A stretch of 64,000 nucleotides of DNA from Bacteroidota bacterium (GCA_016706865.1 JADJIS010000003.1:248001-312000), one strand, 5' to 3'. Shown: positions 1 through 10,334, counted from the first letter of the stretch. The notes: generated by a model not told the origin, from the sequence alone. A program made the numbers and translations.

Positions 1-310
1 TAAATGTTCTTAAAATGACTATTGCCTTGTTTTGAAACATAAATAAATTCGGCTAAATTTAACAAAGGATTCGAAGTTCACAGCGGATCAACAGTTTTTT
101 TAACCGATAGAAACCATGGGAGAGTGGGCATTTTAATTATTAAAGTATTGATTATCAGTTAGTTATATATTATAAAAAGAGTTAAAATTTTATTTTTATT
201 CCGATAAATTAGTATATTTGTCTTTAATAAGTGCTAATACAGCCTCTAATTTTAGAACAAAATCAGAAATAAAGCGTATACCTTTTTCAAGTTGACCAAA
301 ATTTATTGCT
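1..310. other. A/T-rich non-coding stretch upstream of the first gene
   Basis: No convincing gene is seen here. The only open frame (minus strand, 196-591) is antisense to a clear T9SS-type gene. The one recognisable element is a TATATTTG -7-like box at 213-220. Confidence 0.5.
213..220 (+). promoter_or_regulatory. Putative Bacteroidota -7 promoter element
   Basis: TATATTTG matches the TAnnTTTG -7 consensus of the primary Bacteroidota sigma factor. It lies about 90 nt upstream of the T9SS gene at 311. I see no clear -33 TTG partner at the usual spacing. Confidence 0.35.
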
Positions 311-814
311 ATGAAGAAACTTATATTGTCCACCATGTTACTCGCATTATCAGCAGTAATATTTGCACAAAGCGCAAGAATCAGATCAGAGGACTCTAAC
401 GTTCCTGAGATCGACAACCTGAGTGGTTTAAAACCTGACGGTGAAGACATGGAATCTGAGTATGTAGTAAGTGGATTATCCGATAATTCAGCGCAAAATG
501 GTTCAACGGACATTGGTAACGAAGAAAATCCTATTAAATCAACAGGTAAAGGTGAGATAGCTGCAGAAGCTATAAGAACTATCAGTACCACCGAGGTTTA
601 TCCAAATCCTGCCACTGATTTCATCACTATAAGTACAGAAATTGAAACAGGAACCATACGAATTCTTAATCTATTAGGTCAGGAAATGTCAAATTATCCT
701 GTTTCCGGTAAAACAACTTCTCTTAATATAAGTGAACTGAAAGAGGGAATTTACTTCATCAGTGTTGAATCCGGCACAGAGAAAATAGTTAAAAAAATAA
801 AGGTATTATATTAA
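311..814 (+). CDS. Small secreted protein with T9SS type A sorting domain
   Basis: 167 residues. An N-terminal signal peptide is visible (KK followed by a hydrophobic stretch ending near FAQS, about residue 22). Residues 25-90 are polar, rich in D, E, S and N, with no recognised fold. From about residue 96 to the end is a type IX secretion C-terminal sorting domain: VYPNPATD, then the beta-strand pattern ending in KIVKKIKVLY. This domain directs export through the T9SS and usually attachment to the surface or release. The short middle region suggests a carrier or adhesin-like peptide rather than an enzyme. It is followed by a hairpin terminator, so it is probably monocistronic. The sorting domain is clear; the function of the rest is unknown. 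Confidence 0.85.
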   Translation: MKKLILSTMLLALSAVIFAQSARIRSEDSNVPEIDNLSGLKPDGEDMESEYVVSGLSDNSAQNGSTDIGNEENPIKSTGKGEIAAEAIRTISTTEVYPNPATDFITISTEIETGTIRILNLLGQEMSNYPVSGKTTSLNISELKEGIYFISVESGTEKIVKKIKVLY

Positions 815-836
815 TTTTTAGGGGTTAAATCAAGCA

Positions 837-868
837 AAAACCTCTCCTTTGAACAGGAGGGGTTTTTT
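837..868 (+). terminator. Rho-independent terminator
   Basis: An 11-bp stem (AAAACCTCTCC / GGAGGGGTTTT, one G-T pair) with an 8-nt loop is followed by a T run. It lies 23 nt after the stop of the T9SS gene. Confidence 0.8.
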
Positions 869-1073
869 GTTGCTCCCAATTGAACAGTTACCGATAAAGG
901 GACATTTTTGTCATGGATTATTCATTTAACATATCTTAAATATGAGCAATATCAGCACTTTTGGTTAAAAAAACGATTATTAACTTAAGAAATGTGATTG
1001 ATAACCCTATTGATTTTGTACTTGGCAACGGTTTTTAAGGGCTGTAATTTGGCACTATAAAACCAGAAAGTCT

Positions 1074-1307
1074 ATGAAAAAGTTAACCGGAACCATTCTA
1101 CTCGCACTCGTTTTGTTGGTGCATGTAGGCATTACAGTAGCCACGGAAGAATCTTATACTTTTTCTTCTTCCGATTACGACAATGCGGCTGCTTTAAGAA
1201 TGATCGATAATTCTGCTTCACCCTCAGCTGCCGTTTTTACAAGCACAAGTTCAACGCAAGGAGCATCATCCATGACTCAATTTGGATTGTTCTCTATAGA
1301 AGAATAA
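1074..1307 (+). CDS. Small putative secreted peptide, unknown
   Basis: 77 residues. MKKLTGTILLALVLLVHVGI is a typical signal peptide with a likely cut after residues 22-24. The mature part is about 50 residues, rich in S, A and T, with no Cys and no recognised domain. It sits alone between a terminator and the next gene. The signal peptide argues that it is real, but I recognise no family. Confidence 0.5.
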   Translation: MKKLTGTILLALVLLVHVGITVATEESYTFSSSDYDNAAALRMIDNSASPSAAVFTSTSSTQGASSMTQFGLFSIEE

Positions 1308-1369
1308 TAATTCTATAACTTTCGTTATCACTAATTCTTCTAAAAAATTATTCCTATTCACAATAAACG

Positions 1370-1377
1370 TATCTTTG
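1370..1377 (+). promoter_or_regulatory. Putative -7 promoter element
   Basis: TATCTTTG matches TAnnTTTG and lies 19 nt upstream of the ATG at 1397. This would leave a 5' leader of only about 10-15 nt. Confidence 0.45.
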
Positions 1378-1396
1378 GATTGCCTCAAATTTAACG

Positions 1397-2023
1397 ATGC
1401 GTATATTATTTCTTTTACCAATCTTCTTAATTGCAATCAATTTGCAGTCGCAAACTGTAGATAGTGTTATACAATTTTCCGGTATAACAATGTCTAGCGA
1501 TAGTTTGATGGCTATTCCATATACCAATATCGTTTCTTTAACAAGCGGGAACGGAACTACCTGTAATTACAATGGTTTCTTTTCGTTTGTTGCAGAAAAG
1601 GGCGACAGTGTTAAGTTTACTGCCGTGGGTTATAAAGATGAAATTTTTGTTATTCCTCAAAATTTGTCGGATAACAAATATTCTGTTATTCAATTGATGA
1701 CCAAGGATACCATATTTTTAGCCGAAACAATTATTTATCCCTGGCCTTCCAAGGAAGATTTTAAAAGTGCATTTTTATCCTATAATATACCCGACGACTA
1801 TTACGAGACCGCGCGAAAAAACCTGGAACGCGAACAATTAAAAGAACTCGGTGAAGCAATGGCCATGGATGCCGATATGAATGCCGATTACCAAACAAAA
1901 CAACTCGCCCAAAAAATATATTACGCAGGCCAATACCCTCCAATGCGCATCTTCGATGTATTCGCCTGGAAAGAATTTATTGAAGCATGGAAGAGAGGTG
2001 ATTTTAAGAAAATTGAAAATTGA
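1397..2023 (+). CDS. Secreted carboxypeptidase-regulatory-like domain protein
   Basis: 208 residues with a signal peptide (residues 1-18, cut near LQSQ). Residues 25-110 resemble the carboxypeptidase-D regulatory-like beta-sandwich common in Bacteroidota: a turn of the type YNGFFSF, then VKFTAVGYKDE, then an LAETII strand as in SusC/TonB plug extensions. The C-terminal half is charged and helical. No catalytic motif is seen, so a structural or periplasmic role is likely. The stop codon TGA at 2021-2023 lies inside the AATTGACAATTGATAA short repeat that starts immediately after, so the final residues (KKIEN) are probably repeat-derived. Confidence 0.65.
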   Translation: MRILFLLPIFLIAINLQSQTVDSVIQFSGITMSSDSLMAIPYTNIVSLTSGNGTTCNYNGFFSFVAEKGDSVKFTAVGYKDEIFVIPQNLSDNKYSVIQLMTKDTIFLAETIIYPWPSKEDFKSAFLSYNIPDDYYETARKNLEREQLKELGEAMAMDADMNADYQTKQLAQKIYYAGQYPPMRIFDVFAWKEFIEAWKRGDFKKIEN

Positions 2024-2110
2024 CAATTGATAATTAACAGCCGAAAAAAAATTGACAATTGATAATGGGCAATTGATAATCAAACAGCCGAAAAAAATTG
2101 ACAATTGATA
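2011..2110. repeat. Short-repeat cluster, AATTGACAATTGATAATT family
   Basis: Degenerate copies of AATTGACAATTGATAA alternate with short spacers of the form cAGCCGAAAAAA. The cluster begins within the last codons of the upstream gene and contributes its stop codon. Confidence 0.85.
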
Positions 2111-2215
2111 GTTAAACAGCTTTAAATGATTTAAAATTAGAGGAATAATAACTTAATTCTCATCAATTAATATAAACTCCCAATTAGAAACTTAATTATC
2201 AATCCACCGAGATCT

Positions 2216-2250
2216 CTAATTCTCAATTCTCAACTCTCAATTCTCAATTA
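2216..2250. repeat. Short-repeat cluster, (TCAATTCTCAACTC) family
   Basis: TCAATTCTCAACTCTCAATT-type units (on the minus strand AATTGAGAATTGAGA). The stop codon and last five codons of the S46 peptidase gene (ELIEN, stop at 2237-2239) lie inside this repeat. Confidence 0.85.
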
Positions 2251-4393
2251 ACTCCATTTCGTTTATTAAGTTACTTGCCCCACCATATTTATCTATGATA
2301 AAAAGAGCATATCTAATATCAAGGGAGATATTGCGGCATCTGTCGGGGTCGTACATGATATCGCTCATGGTGCCTTCCCAAACACGATCGTAATTTATAC
2401 CGATCAGTTGACCGTAAGCATTAATAACGGGACTTCCCGAATTTCCACCCGTGGTATGATTTGTAGCTATAAACGCAATAGGTAGTTCCCCTTTTTTATT
2501 CGCATATCTTCCAAAATCATTTTTTTTCATCAGGGAAATTAATTTTTCGGGCATTTCAAATTCTTCATCATTCGGAATATACTTTTCTTCAATTCCATTA
2601 TCCGTAGTTTGGGACGTATAATAAACCGCGTCCTTTGCAATATATCCTTTTACATTTCCGTATGTTAAACGCAAGGTGGAATTTGCATCCGGGTAAAATT
2701 CTTCCTTCGGCTGCATCTCGCGCTGTGCCTGCATGTATTGTCGCATTAAAACATTTATCTGAATCGCTAAGGGATTTACTTTAGATCTTAATTGTTCTTC
2801 ATAAAATTGTGTAACTTCCTCATATAATTTATATGCTGGATCATTCATTAATTTTTTCCCTTTCTTTTTATTGAATCCACTAAGAAGTTTATTTAATTTA
2901 TTTTGATCAGCAAATACGGATTTACTGTAAATTGCATCTGCCCATTCCGTAAAATTATTATTGTATTTAATTGCCTGTTCTTTAAAGTATGGAGATTGCA
3001 GATCCTTTGAAACCTTTTCAGAGTAAATCTTCATCATAGCAGCAAACATCTCTCTGTCGATCTTTATGGAATAATTTTTATAAAATCCCGCTGCATTTCC
3101 CTGCAATTTTGTTGCTTCCTTTTGCAAAATATCAATTGGAATAGTATCACTGCGCACCATATTTATAAATTTTCGGTATCCACCTGAAAAATTCAGGAGT
3201 TCCACTGCATAAAAAGCTTCGGAGGTATAATCCACCAGTTCCGAATAAGTTTTATAGGAGGCATATATTTCTGAAAATTCAGATAATAAATTTTTGTATT
3301 CTTTTCCTTCATGCGTATTAGCCCATTGCTGAAAAAGTTTTTCATATTTAAGTTTTTCTCCCACGGCATCGTTCAATTGTAATCCCGTCATTTCACCTTT
3401 CCACTTTTTATAGGCATTTGCAAGTCCCTTTGCCTTTGATGCATATTGTAAGGTAATGGTATCGTTTTTCGACATGTACTTATTATAAATTTCCAACCGT
3501 ACATCTCTGCATGCAATTCTATTTGGATTTGTTGTATTAATTGTGAGGTCAACTGCATAAGAAGTTAAATATTCCTGTGTGCGGCCCGGAAATCCATAAA
3601 CCATTGTAAAATCATTTTCTTCCACACCTTTGAGTGAAATTGGAAATGAATAACGTGGAATAAAAGGGACATTTTTTTCATCATAAGCAGCCGGTTTATT
3701 ATCTGCATTCGCGTAGATCCTGAACATACTAAAATCGCCTGTATGCCGCGGCCAAACCCAATTGTCGGTTTCTCCGCCAAAATTTCCAACACTTGCGGGC
3801 GGAGCACCTACCAAACGGATATCGGTAAATACTTCTGTCACAAATAAATAAAATTCGTTGCCATAATAAAATGATCTTACAGTTGCATCATAATGGTTGC
3901 CTTTTTCAAATTGTGTTTCCAATCTTGAAGATAATTGCGCAATAATGGCATTTCTCGTTCCTTCATCCATCGTATTATTTAAATAGGGGAGTATGCTATC
4001 GGTAACATCATGCATACTTATAATAAATGTAACGGAAAGTCCCGGGCAGGGTTTTTCTTCGTTCTTATTTTTTGCCCAAAATCCATCCTTCAAATAATTA
4101 TTTTCCACGGAACTCAAGGAATTAATAGTTGAAAATCCACAGTGGTGATTGGTAATTATTAATCCCTCTTTCGAGATCACTTCACCTGTACATCCACCAC
4201 CGAATAAAACCACAGCATCTTTCATGCTGCTTTTATTCACCGAATAAATATCCTCTGCAGTCAGCTTGAATCCACGTGCCTGCATATCTGCAATATTTAA
4301 TTGTTCCAATAATATTGGTAGCCACATGCCCTCATCAGCCCTACAAAAATTCGTTATCAAAATAAAATTCAACAGAACAATATATTTTTTCAT
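2237..4393 (-). CDS. S46 family dipeptidyl-peptidase (DPP7/DPP11-like)
   Basis: 718 residues, the normal length for the family. A signal peptide is present (residues 1-19, cut near CRA). S46 enzymes are periplasmic serine exo-dipeptidases with a chymotrypsin-like double barrel and an inserted helical domain; they release dipeptides from peptide N-termini for uptake by amino-acid-using bacteria. Visible catalytic elements are the His in NHHCGF, the Asp in the DNWVWPRHTGDFSMF block, and the Ser in GGNSGSP near residue 650. The helical lid lies roughly at residues 290-560. I cannot decide between hydrophobic (DPP7) and acidic (DPP11) P1 specificity from sequence alone. The C-terminus (MELIEN) runs into a short repeat that supplies the stop codon. 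Confidence 0.93.
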   Translation of the reverse strand: MKKYIVLLNFILITNFCRADEGMWLPILLEQLNIADMQARGFKLTAEDIYSVNKSSMKDAVVLFGGGCTGEVISKEGLIITNHHCGFSTINSLSSVENNYLKDGFWAKNKNEEKPCPGLSVTFIISMHDVTDSILPYLNNTMDEGTRNAIIAQLSSRLETQFEKGNHYDATVRSFYYGNEFYLFVTEVFTDIRLVGAPPASVGNFGGETDNWVWPRHTGDFSMFRIYANADNKPAAYDEKNVPFIPRYSFPISLKGVEENDFTMVYGFPGRTQEYLTSYAVDLTINTTNPNRIACRDVRLEIYNKYMSKNDTITLQYASKAKGLANAYKKWKGEMTGLQLNDAVGEKLKYEKLFQQWANTHEGKEYKNLLSEFSEIYASYKTYSELVDYTSEAFYAVELLNFSGGYRKFINMVRSDTIPIDILQKEATKLQGNAAGFYKNYSIKIDREMFAAMMKIYSEKVSKDLQSPYFKEQAIKYNNNFTEWADAIYSKSVFADQNKLNKLLSGFNKKKGKKLMNDPAYKLYEEVTQFYEEQLRSKVNPLAIQINVLMRQYMQAQREMQPKEEFYPDANSTLRLTYGNVKGYIAKDAVYYTSQTTDNGIEEKYIPNDEEFEMPEKLISLMKKNDFGRYANKKGELPIAFIATNHTTGGNSGSPVINAYGQLIGINYDRVWEGTMSDIMYDPDRCRNISLDIRYALFIIDKYGGASNLINEMELIEN

Positions 4394-4432
4394 GATATTT
4401 ATTTGAATTATTAATTACTATTTTTTTTATTC

Positions 4433-4490
4433 ATTCCTTCATTCCTTCATTCTTTCATTCTTTCATTCTTTCATTTTTTCATTCCTTCAT
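4433..4490. repeat. Short-repeat cluster, (TTCATTCT) family
   Basis: About seven degenerate copies of TTCATTC(T/C)T. The stop codon of the downstream cupin gene (TGA on the minus strand, 4487-4489) falls in the first unit. Confidence 0.8.
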
Positions 4491-4810
4491 TTATAATCCT
4501 CCCTCACCGGATAGAACACATCTATTATTTTACAGTTGGTCAGTGCTTTTGCCTTATGAGGTACATTTCCCGGAATAAAAGCAACTGTTCCATATTCCAG
4601 TAAACGGATATTTCCATCAATGTTAAGTTCAAGTTTTCCTTCTATAACATTTACCATCATTTCGTGAATATGACTATGCAGCGGTATTTCGGCACCTTCA
4701 ATAGCTTCCCAATAGACAATACTCATTTTTTCGGAATGAATGAATTTGCCAAAAAAGCCCGGAGCTACTTCGCGAGACGTCAATAAAGCTGTATCAACAA
4801 AATTTTCCAT
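4487..4810 (-). CDS. Single-domain cupin protein
   Basis: 107 residues, one conserved small-molecule-binding beta-barrel. Cupin motif 1 is seen as PLHSHIHEMMVNVIEGKLEL (two or three His and a Glu, likely metal ligands). Motif 2 is PGNVPHKAKAL with its His. There is no signal peptide, so it is cytoplasmic. Such stand-alone cupins act as sensors, isomerases or dioxygenase-like enzymes; the substrate cannot be predicted here. The gene is divergent from the next plus-strand gene. Its stop codon is provided by the adjacent (GAATGAAA)n repeat. Confidence 0.8.
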   Translation of the reverse strand: MENFVDTALLTSREVAPGFFGKFIHSEKMSIVYWEAIEGAEIPLHSHIHEMMVNVIEGKLELNIDGNIRLLEYGTVAFIPGNVPHKAKALTNCKIIDVFYPVREDYK

Positions 4811-5004
4811 AGGGCGAAGATATTTTACAGGCAGGTATATTTCTACTAAATTTTGTTAAACATTGAATCGTCAAAATATATTGTTATTGTGTGATCATTA
4901 AAACCGCGTGAACCGAGCCTGAATTGCCGTTTTTTTGTCACTTTTATGGACAGATTTTTTCCTTTGCCGAAGTATGCTTAATTTTATATAAATTTTGAAA
5001 AAAC

Positions 5005-8000
5005 ATGAAATATTTTTCCTTTTTACTCCTCACATTTTCCATCACAACCACACTTTTTGCACAAATTAGTCATCCGGGCAAGCAACCATGGCCGGTAATG
5101 GACGATTCTCCAAATTACTTTGAGATCCGTGAACCAGAGTTGATGCAAATGGAAATTTTCCTGATCCCTATACTCCTTTCAGGGAACTCGACCGATATAA
5201 AAACACGCATCCAGATGCTTTTAATGCCGGTACACGTGCTGCAAACTGGGCACCGGTAGGAACAGCGGAGGTTCCGGGTAACGGGGGAGGAGTTGGACGA
5301 ATGAATTGTCTTTATTTTGATCCGCTTGATCATAATATTTTATATGCCGGGACTGCAGGGGGCGGACTATGGAAATCACCCGATGCCGGTGGAACCTGGT
5401 TGCCGCTTACCGATCAATTGCCGGTTACCAGTATTGCAGATATTGCAATTGATCCTGATAATACAGATATTATATATGTAGCTACCGGCGACGGATATGC
5501 TTATGAAGCCTCATGGCAAGCAGATAATGATTTTTGGGGCGGTGTGTACAGTGCCGGAATTTTAAAATCCACGGATGGTGGTTTTACCTGGAATCCAACG
5601 GGTTTGAGTTATATGCAAGACCAACTTTCTGTTGTTCAACGTATCATTATTCATCCTGAAAATACAAATGTTTTAATCGCAGCAACACGTGAAGGAATTT
5701 ATAGAACCGATAATGGCGGCGATACCTGGACATTGGAAAGTTCAGCACATTGTTATGATTTTGCATTTAATACCGCTAACCCGGATATAATTTATGCTGT
5801 AGGTGACCGAGATGTTCTTAAATCTGATAATGCAGGCGTTACCTGGACCGTAATTCAAAATGATCTTGCAGAATATGATGATCGCATGTCAATCGAAACT
5901 ACGGTGGCTGATCCCGACATGATATATGTGTTTGCAGTTTCTGTAGAAATATTTATAAGCGATAATGCCGGTGTATCTTTTACTAACGGAGCTTCTCCTG
6001 ATGGGGTTAATGATTATTATGGTTATTATGATAACGTGCTTGAAGTTTCTGATGTAAATGCTAATTTATTATTTACGGGAGGATTAGATATTGCGCGTTC
6101 TACAAATGGTGCAAATACCTGGCAAAAAAAATCATCTTGGGATGCATGGCCCGCCTCTAATTATGTTCATGCAGATCAAAAAGTAATACTTTGTGATCCC
6201 TTGGATGAATTAATTGTTTATGCAGGAAATGATGGTGGTATATTTAAATCAACAGATAAAGGACAAACATGGACTGACCTTTCAGAAGGGTTAAGAATTG
6301 CTCAACCCTATAGAATATCCAGTTCGTTTACTGACCCTGAAATTGTTTTAAGTGGTTGGCAAGACAATGGTTGTAATTTATGGAATGGTGTTAATTGGAA
6401 AAGAGTGCAGGGAGGAGATGGTATGGAAGTAATTATTGACTATACCGATTCTGAAAGAATTTATGCTTCGTATCAATACGGATATGTGAACAGATCAACT
6501 GATGGTGGCGATAGTTGGACCTATCTTCCTGTTGATGGTGGTGGATGGTTAACGCCTTATGTGATGGATCCGATCAATCATCTTGTAATGTATTATGGAA
6601 ATGGGTCCGGTGGCATTCAAAAATCTGTAAATGGCGGTACAACCTGGAGCAATAAACCGTCAAATTTAGGCGGAGAAGTTTTTGCAATTGCAGTTTCACC
6701 GGCCGATAATGATTATGTTTATGCCTGTGCTTTGCAAACATTAAAAGTTTCTAGTAATGGTGGTGATTCATGGACTAATATTACTGCAGGGTTACCAATA
6801 TCAGGAATAGGATTTAATTATATCGGAGTTAGTGATGAAAATCCCCAACATGTTTGGATCGCATTAAGTGGATATGATGATGGTAATAAAGTTTATTATT
6901 CTGAAAATGCAGGATCAACATGGACAAATATTTCCGGTACACTTCCTAATGTTCCGGTAAATACAATTGTGTATGAAAATACCAGTGAAAATAACAGATT
7001 ATATATTGGAACTGATATAGGTGTATTTACTAAAGATGATCTTGATGCTGATTGGGAACCCTACATGACAGGTTTACCAAATGTAATGATCCACGAACTG
7101 GAAATAAATTACGCGAGTAATAAATTAGTTGCTGCAACTTATGGACGAGGAGTATGGAGTAGTGATCTGTTTGAATTTGTTACTCCTACCATTGCGATTA
7201 ATGTTATAGAATCGGAATATTGTCCCGATGAAGATCTTAATATTTCTTATTCAGCAACAGGAACATTTTTAGGTGGAAATGTATTCACTACACAATTAAG
7301 TGATGCCTTCGGAAGTTTTGCATCTCCGGTTAATATTGGTTCAATTACCTCTATTGCACTTACCGGCGTTATTTCCTGCACCATACCCGCAACTACCGAT
7401 TCAGGTTCAGGTTATAGAATGCGTGTTGTTTCTTCATCACCTGCTGTTTTAGGGACAGATAATGGTACTGATATAACAGTAACCTGTGAAATTCCTACTG
7501 CATTAAATAATATTACCATAACAGCAACAACTGCGACACTGGAATGGGATGCAGCTAATTGTGCAGATGGATATACCATTCAATATAAACCTGTTTCTGA
7601 ACCAACCTGGATTACAGTTACCACAACTGATCCAACAGTAGTATTAACCGGATTAATTCCAAACACTTTATATGAATGGGCAGTTAGTAATACCTGCGTA
7701 ACATCACCTTTGGTGGAAACAGATTTTAGTGCTACTGAAGAATTTACCACCGCACAAAGTAGTTTAGAAGAAATATTAGGATTAAGTGGATTCAGTGTAT
7801 ATCCGAATCCGTTTAATATTTCTACTACAATTCAATTTACTTTAACACAGGAACAAGAAATTAAAATCGAATTGCTCGATATCACCGGCAAAATTGTTCG
7901 CCAGATAAATTCAGAAAAATTAACAGCAGGATTTCACAGTTTTGAAATTGTAAGAAACGAATTAAGTAAAGGAGTTTATACTTTACAATTTATTTCAGGA

Positions 8001-8036
8001 GATAATGCTGCAGGAATAAATTTGATCGTTGATTAA
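5005..8036 (+). pseudogene. Large secreted BNR-propeller/FN3/T9SS protein, split by a 1-nt frameshift
   Basis: Two reading frames together make one protein of about 1010 residues. The first frame starts at 5005 with a signal peptide (to LFAQ). It matches the start of VPS10/sortilin-type glycosyl-hydrolase-like proteins up to NYFEIRE (about 5133). The second frame then continues with TRVDANGNFPDPYTP and stays open to 8036. One extra A after 5133 would join them. Domains: at least nine Asp-box (S-x-D-x-G-x-T-W) repeats forming beta-propellers, a fibronectin type III domain (about 7490-7750), and a T9SS sorting domain (SVYPNPFN to the end). It is likely a surface adhesin or polymer-binding protein. 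The single-base defect may be an assembly error, because the downstream frame shows no further decay. Confidence 0.85.
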
Positions 8037-8054
8037 ATAAAATAAAATTTAAAT

Positions 8055-8093
8055 AAATTGCTCAATGGATCTTAATGATTTGTTGAGCAATTT
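8055..8093 (+). terminator. Rho-independent terminator
   Basis: Stem AAATTGCTCAA / TTGAGCAATTT with a 17-nt loop, ending in a T8 run, 19 nt after the stop of the BNR/T9SS gene. Confidence 0.8.
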
Positions 8094-8101
8094 TTTTTGG
8101 G

Positions 8102-8301
8102 GATTACCACTACTGAGATCCACGGTTGGTTTGTTATTTATGATTACCACTACTGAGACACACGGTTGGTTTGTTATTTATGATTACCACTACTGAGACA
8201 CACGGTTGGTTTGTTATTTATGATTACCACTACTGAGACACACGGTTGGTTTGTTATTTATGATTACCACTACTGAGACCCTCGGTTGTTTTGTTATTTA
8301 T
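8102..8301. repeat. 40-bp tandem repeat, five copies
   Basis: Head-to-tail copies begin at 8102, 8142, 8182, 8222 and 8262, each starting GATTACCACTACTGAGA and ending GGTTGGTTTGTTATTTAT. The middle copies are identical; the first and last have a few changes. A sixth, partial copy at 8302 continues into the hairpin repeat. There are no unique spacers, so this is not a CRISPR. Confidence 0.95.
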
Positions 8302-8608
8302 GATTACCACTACTGAGACCCTCGCTGGGAGCGAGAGCCTCAGGTAATAATAAATAATAATCAAAAAATAAAAAACCCGTCCGTGGCCGGGCAGGCATTA
8401 ATCGGATCGTAACCCGGAAGCTTTTGGTAACCATGTAAACCTTTTTAAATAATAAATAACTTTTGTGGATTACCACTACTGAGACCCTCGCTGGGAGCGA
8501 GAGCCTCAGGTAATAATAAATAATAATCAAAAAATAAAAAACCCGTCAGTGGCCGGGCAGGCATTAATCGGAACGCCAGCCTGAAACTTTTTCTAACCAT
8601 GTAAACTC
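8302..8608. repeat. Two copies of a ~140-bp dispersed hairpin repeat
   Basis: Copies begin at 8302 and 8468 and are nearly identical for about 140 bp. Each starts GATTACCACTACTGAGACC and contains an imperfect palindrome: CTGAG/CTCAG outer arms and CTCGCT/AGCGAG inner arms (8313-8343 in copy 1). An A/T-rich segment, a GGCCGGGCAGGC segment and AACCATGTAAAC follow. The palindrome recurs in inverse orientation near 57 kb. Confidence 0.85.
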
Positions 8609-8613
8609 TTACA

Positions 8614-8684
8614 AACCCAGAACCCAGAACTCAGAACCCAGAACCCAGAACTCAGAACTCAGAACCCTGAACTCAGAACCCTAA
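8614..8684. repeat. Short-repeat cluster, (CAGAACCCAGAACT) family
   Basis: Runs of CAGAACCC and CAGAACT 7-mers. The stop codon of recN (8673-8675) and its last residues (GF) lie inside the cluster. Confidence 0.85.
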
Positions 8685-10334
8685 CAACTCCCTCGCATTT
8701 TCCATAGCTGCCTTAGTCGGTTTTTCTCCGCTTAACATTTGTGCTATTTCGGTGAGACGTTCGTTGGGATTTAATACTTTTAATTTTGTGTTTGTGGTTT
8801 TGGCATTTGTTTCTTTGTAGACGAACAAATGATGTTGTCCCTTTGATGCAATTTGGGGGAGATGTGTGATCGCAATTAATTGGTGATTGGCAGATAATTT
8901 AACCAATATATTTCCTACTTTATTAGCGATCTCACCGGAAACGCCAGTATCAATTTCATCAAATATTAATGTTGGTAATGCTACACTTTTTGCAAGTAGT
9001 GATTTAATACACAACATTAATCGTGATAATTCTCCACCGCTGGCAACCTTTTTAATGTCCTGCAAAGCAGAACCTTTATTTGCACTGAATAAATATTGAA
9101 TGTGATCGGCACCATTTTCTGACAGATATTTCTCAGTATCAAACTCATGTTTAACACTTAGAACGGCGTCTTTCATACCCACTTCAGTCAGAAGCTTTGA
9201 AACAGATTGTTCAAGAGTTGAAAAAACAGCAACACGTTTTTCCGATAATTTTTTTGCAGCAAGTGTTGTTTGAACCAATAATTTATTTTGTTCTTTCTTC
9301 AGTTTTTCAATTTCCTCTTCACTATTACTGAATATATTTAATTTTTCTTTTAATTGATCCCTTAATTGGATAAGTTCTTCTGTGGAATTGCTGTTGTGTT
9401 TTTTCTGAAGCCGAAATAAAATATTTAACTGTTGTGTGATCTCCTCACTCCGCACCGGATTTGCCACCACTAATTCAGATCTGTTTTCCAGATCTCTCGT
9501 AATATCTTTAATTTCAATATAACTCGATTCTAATCGCTGAATATAACTTTCAATTTCGGGTGTGTATTTTACAATGGCATTTAATTGTGTGATAACCAAT
9601 CGCAAATTGGCCGATACATTTACTGAATCATTCTCCAGCAACTCCACACTTTGAATTAAATTTCTTTTTATTTCTTCAGCATGAGTAAGCTGTGTAAGTT
9701 CAGATTCCAGTTCTGGTTGGTTAATACTGTCCAATTCGGCTTTATCGAGTTCCTCAAATTGAAATTCGATAAAATCTTTTTCTTTTAATGCTTTACTCGC
9801 AATTTCTTCCGTTTCCCGAAGTTTTTTACTGCACGATCTCCAGTTATGAAAATGAGTTTTATAAGTGTTCAATAATTCATTGGAATTAGCAAGTGCATCA
9901 ATAACAGTCAACTGAAAAGCCGAATCCCCCAGATCCATCGTTTCGTGTTGCGAATGAATGGTGATCAGCTTGTCGGATAATTTTTGTAACACATTTAAAT
10001 TAACCGGCGTATCATTAATAAAGGCACGCGATTTTCCATTTTCAGCCAATTCCCTGCGTATGATGGTCAGGTTTTCAAAATCGATATTCTCTTCTTCAAA
10101 AAAAGGTTTTAAACCATAATGTGAGATCTCAAACTCTGCTTCCACAACACATTTTTTATCCTTGCTGAATAAAACTTTACTTTCGGCACGTTCCCCGAGT
10201 ATTAAACTCAGTGCACCCAATAAAATTGATTTTCCGGCGCCCGTTTCTCCTGTAATAATATTCATCTTATCAGAAAAATTGATCTCCGCCTCATTAATTA
10301 TTGCATAGTTCGAAATGCGCAGTGTTTTGAGCAT
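8673..10334 (-). CDS. recN: DNA repair protein RecN
   Basis: About 553 residues from the ATG at 10334 (MLKTLRISNYAIINEAEINF). A longer frame to 10391 only adds codons from a GACATAT short repeat, so I reject that start. RecN is an SMC-like ATPase acting early in double-strand-break repair. Seen: Walker A GETGAGKSILLGAL at residues 30-43, an NDTPVNLN segment, two long coiled-coil arms (about residues 140-390) separated by a short turn, the ABC signature VASGGELSRLMLCIKSL, Walker B LIFDEIDTGVSGEIA, and a His-switch region ITHLPQIASKG. In many Bacteroidota recN sits next to the coaBC operon; here a reversed DUF3179 gene separates them. Confidence 0.95.
   Translation of the reverse strand: MLKTLRISNYAIINEAEINFSDKMNIITGETGAGKSILLGALSLILGERAESKVLFSKDKKCVVEAEFEISHYGLKPFFEEENIDFENLTIIRRELAENGKSRAFINDTPVNLNVLQKLSDKLITIHSQHETMDLGDSAFQLTVIDALANSNELLNTYKTHFHNWRSCSKKLRETEEIASKALKEKDFIEFQFEELDKAELDSINQPELESELTQLTHAEEIKRNLIQSVELLENDSVNVSANLRLVITQLNAIVKYTPEIESYIQRLESSYIEIKDITRDLENRSELVVANPVRSEEITQQLNILFRLQKKHNSNSTEELIQLRDQLKEKLNIFSNSEEEIEKLKKEQNKLLVQTTLAAKKLSEKRVAVFSTLEQSVSKLLTEVGMKDAVLSVKHEFDTEKYLSENGADHIQYLFSANKGSALQDIKKVASGGELSRLMLCIKSLLAKSVALPTLIFDEIDTGVSGEIANKVGNILVKLSANHQLIAITHLPQIASKGQHHLFVYKETNAKTTNTKLKVLNPNERLTEIAQMLSGEKPTKAAMENARELLGF

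Noticed and set aside
8102..8301. Possible CRISPR array
   Set aside because: The repeats are contiguous 40-mers with no unique spacers and no cas genes nearby.
8294..8530. Minus-strand ORF of 78 codons
   Set aside because: It lies inside the duplicated hairpin repeat and reads the same repeat twice.
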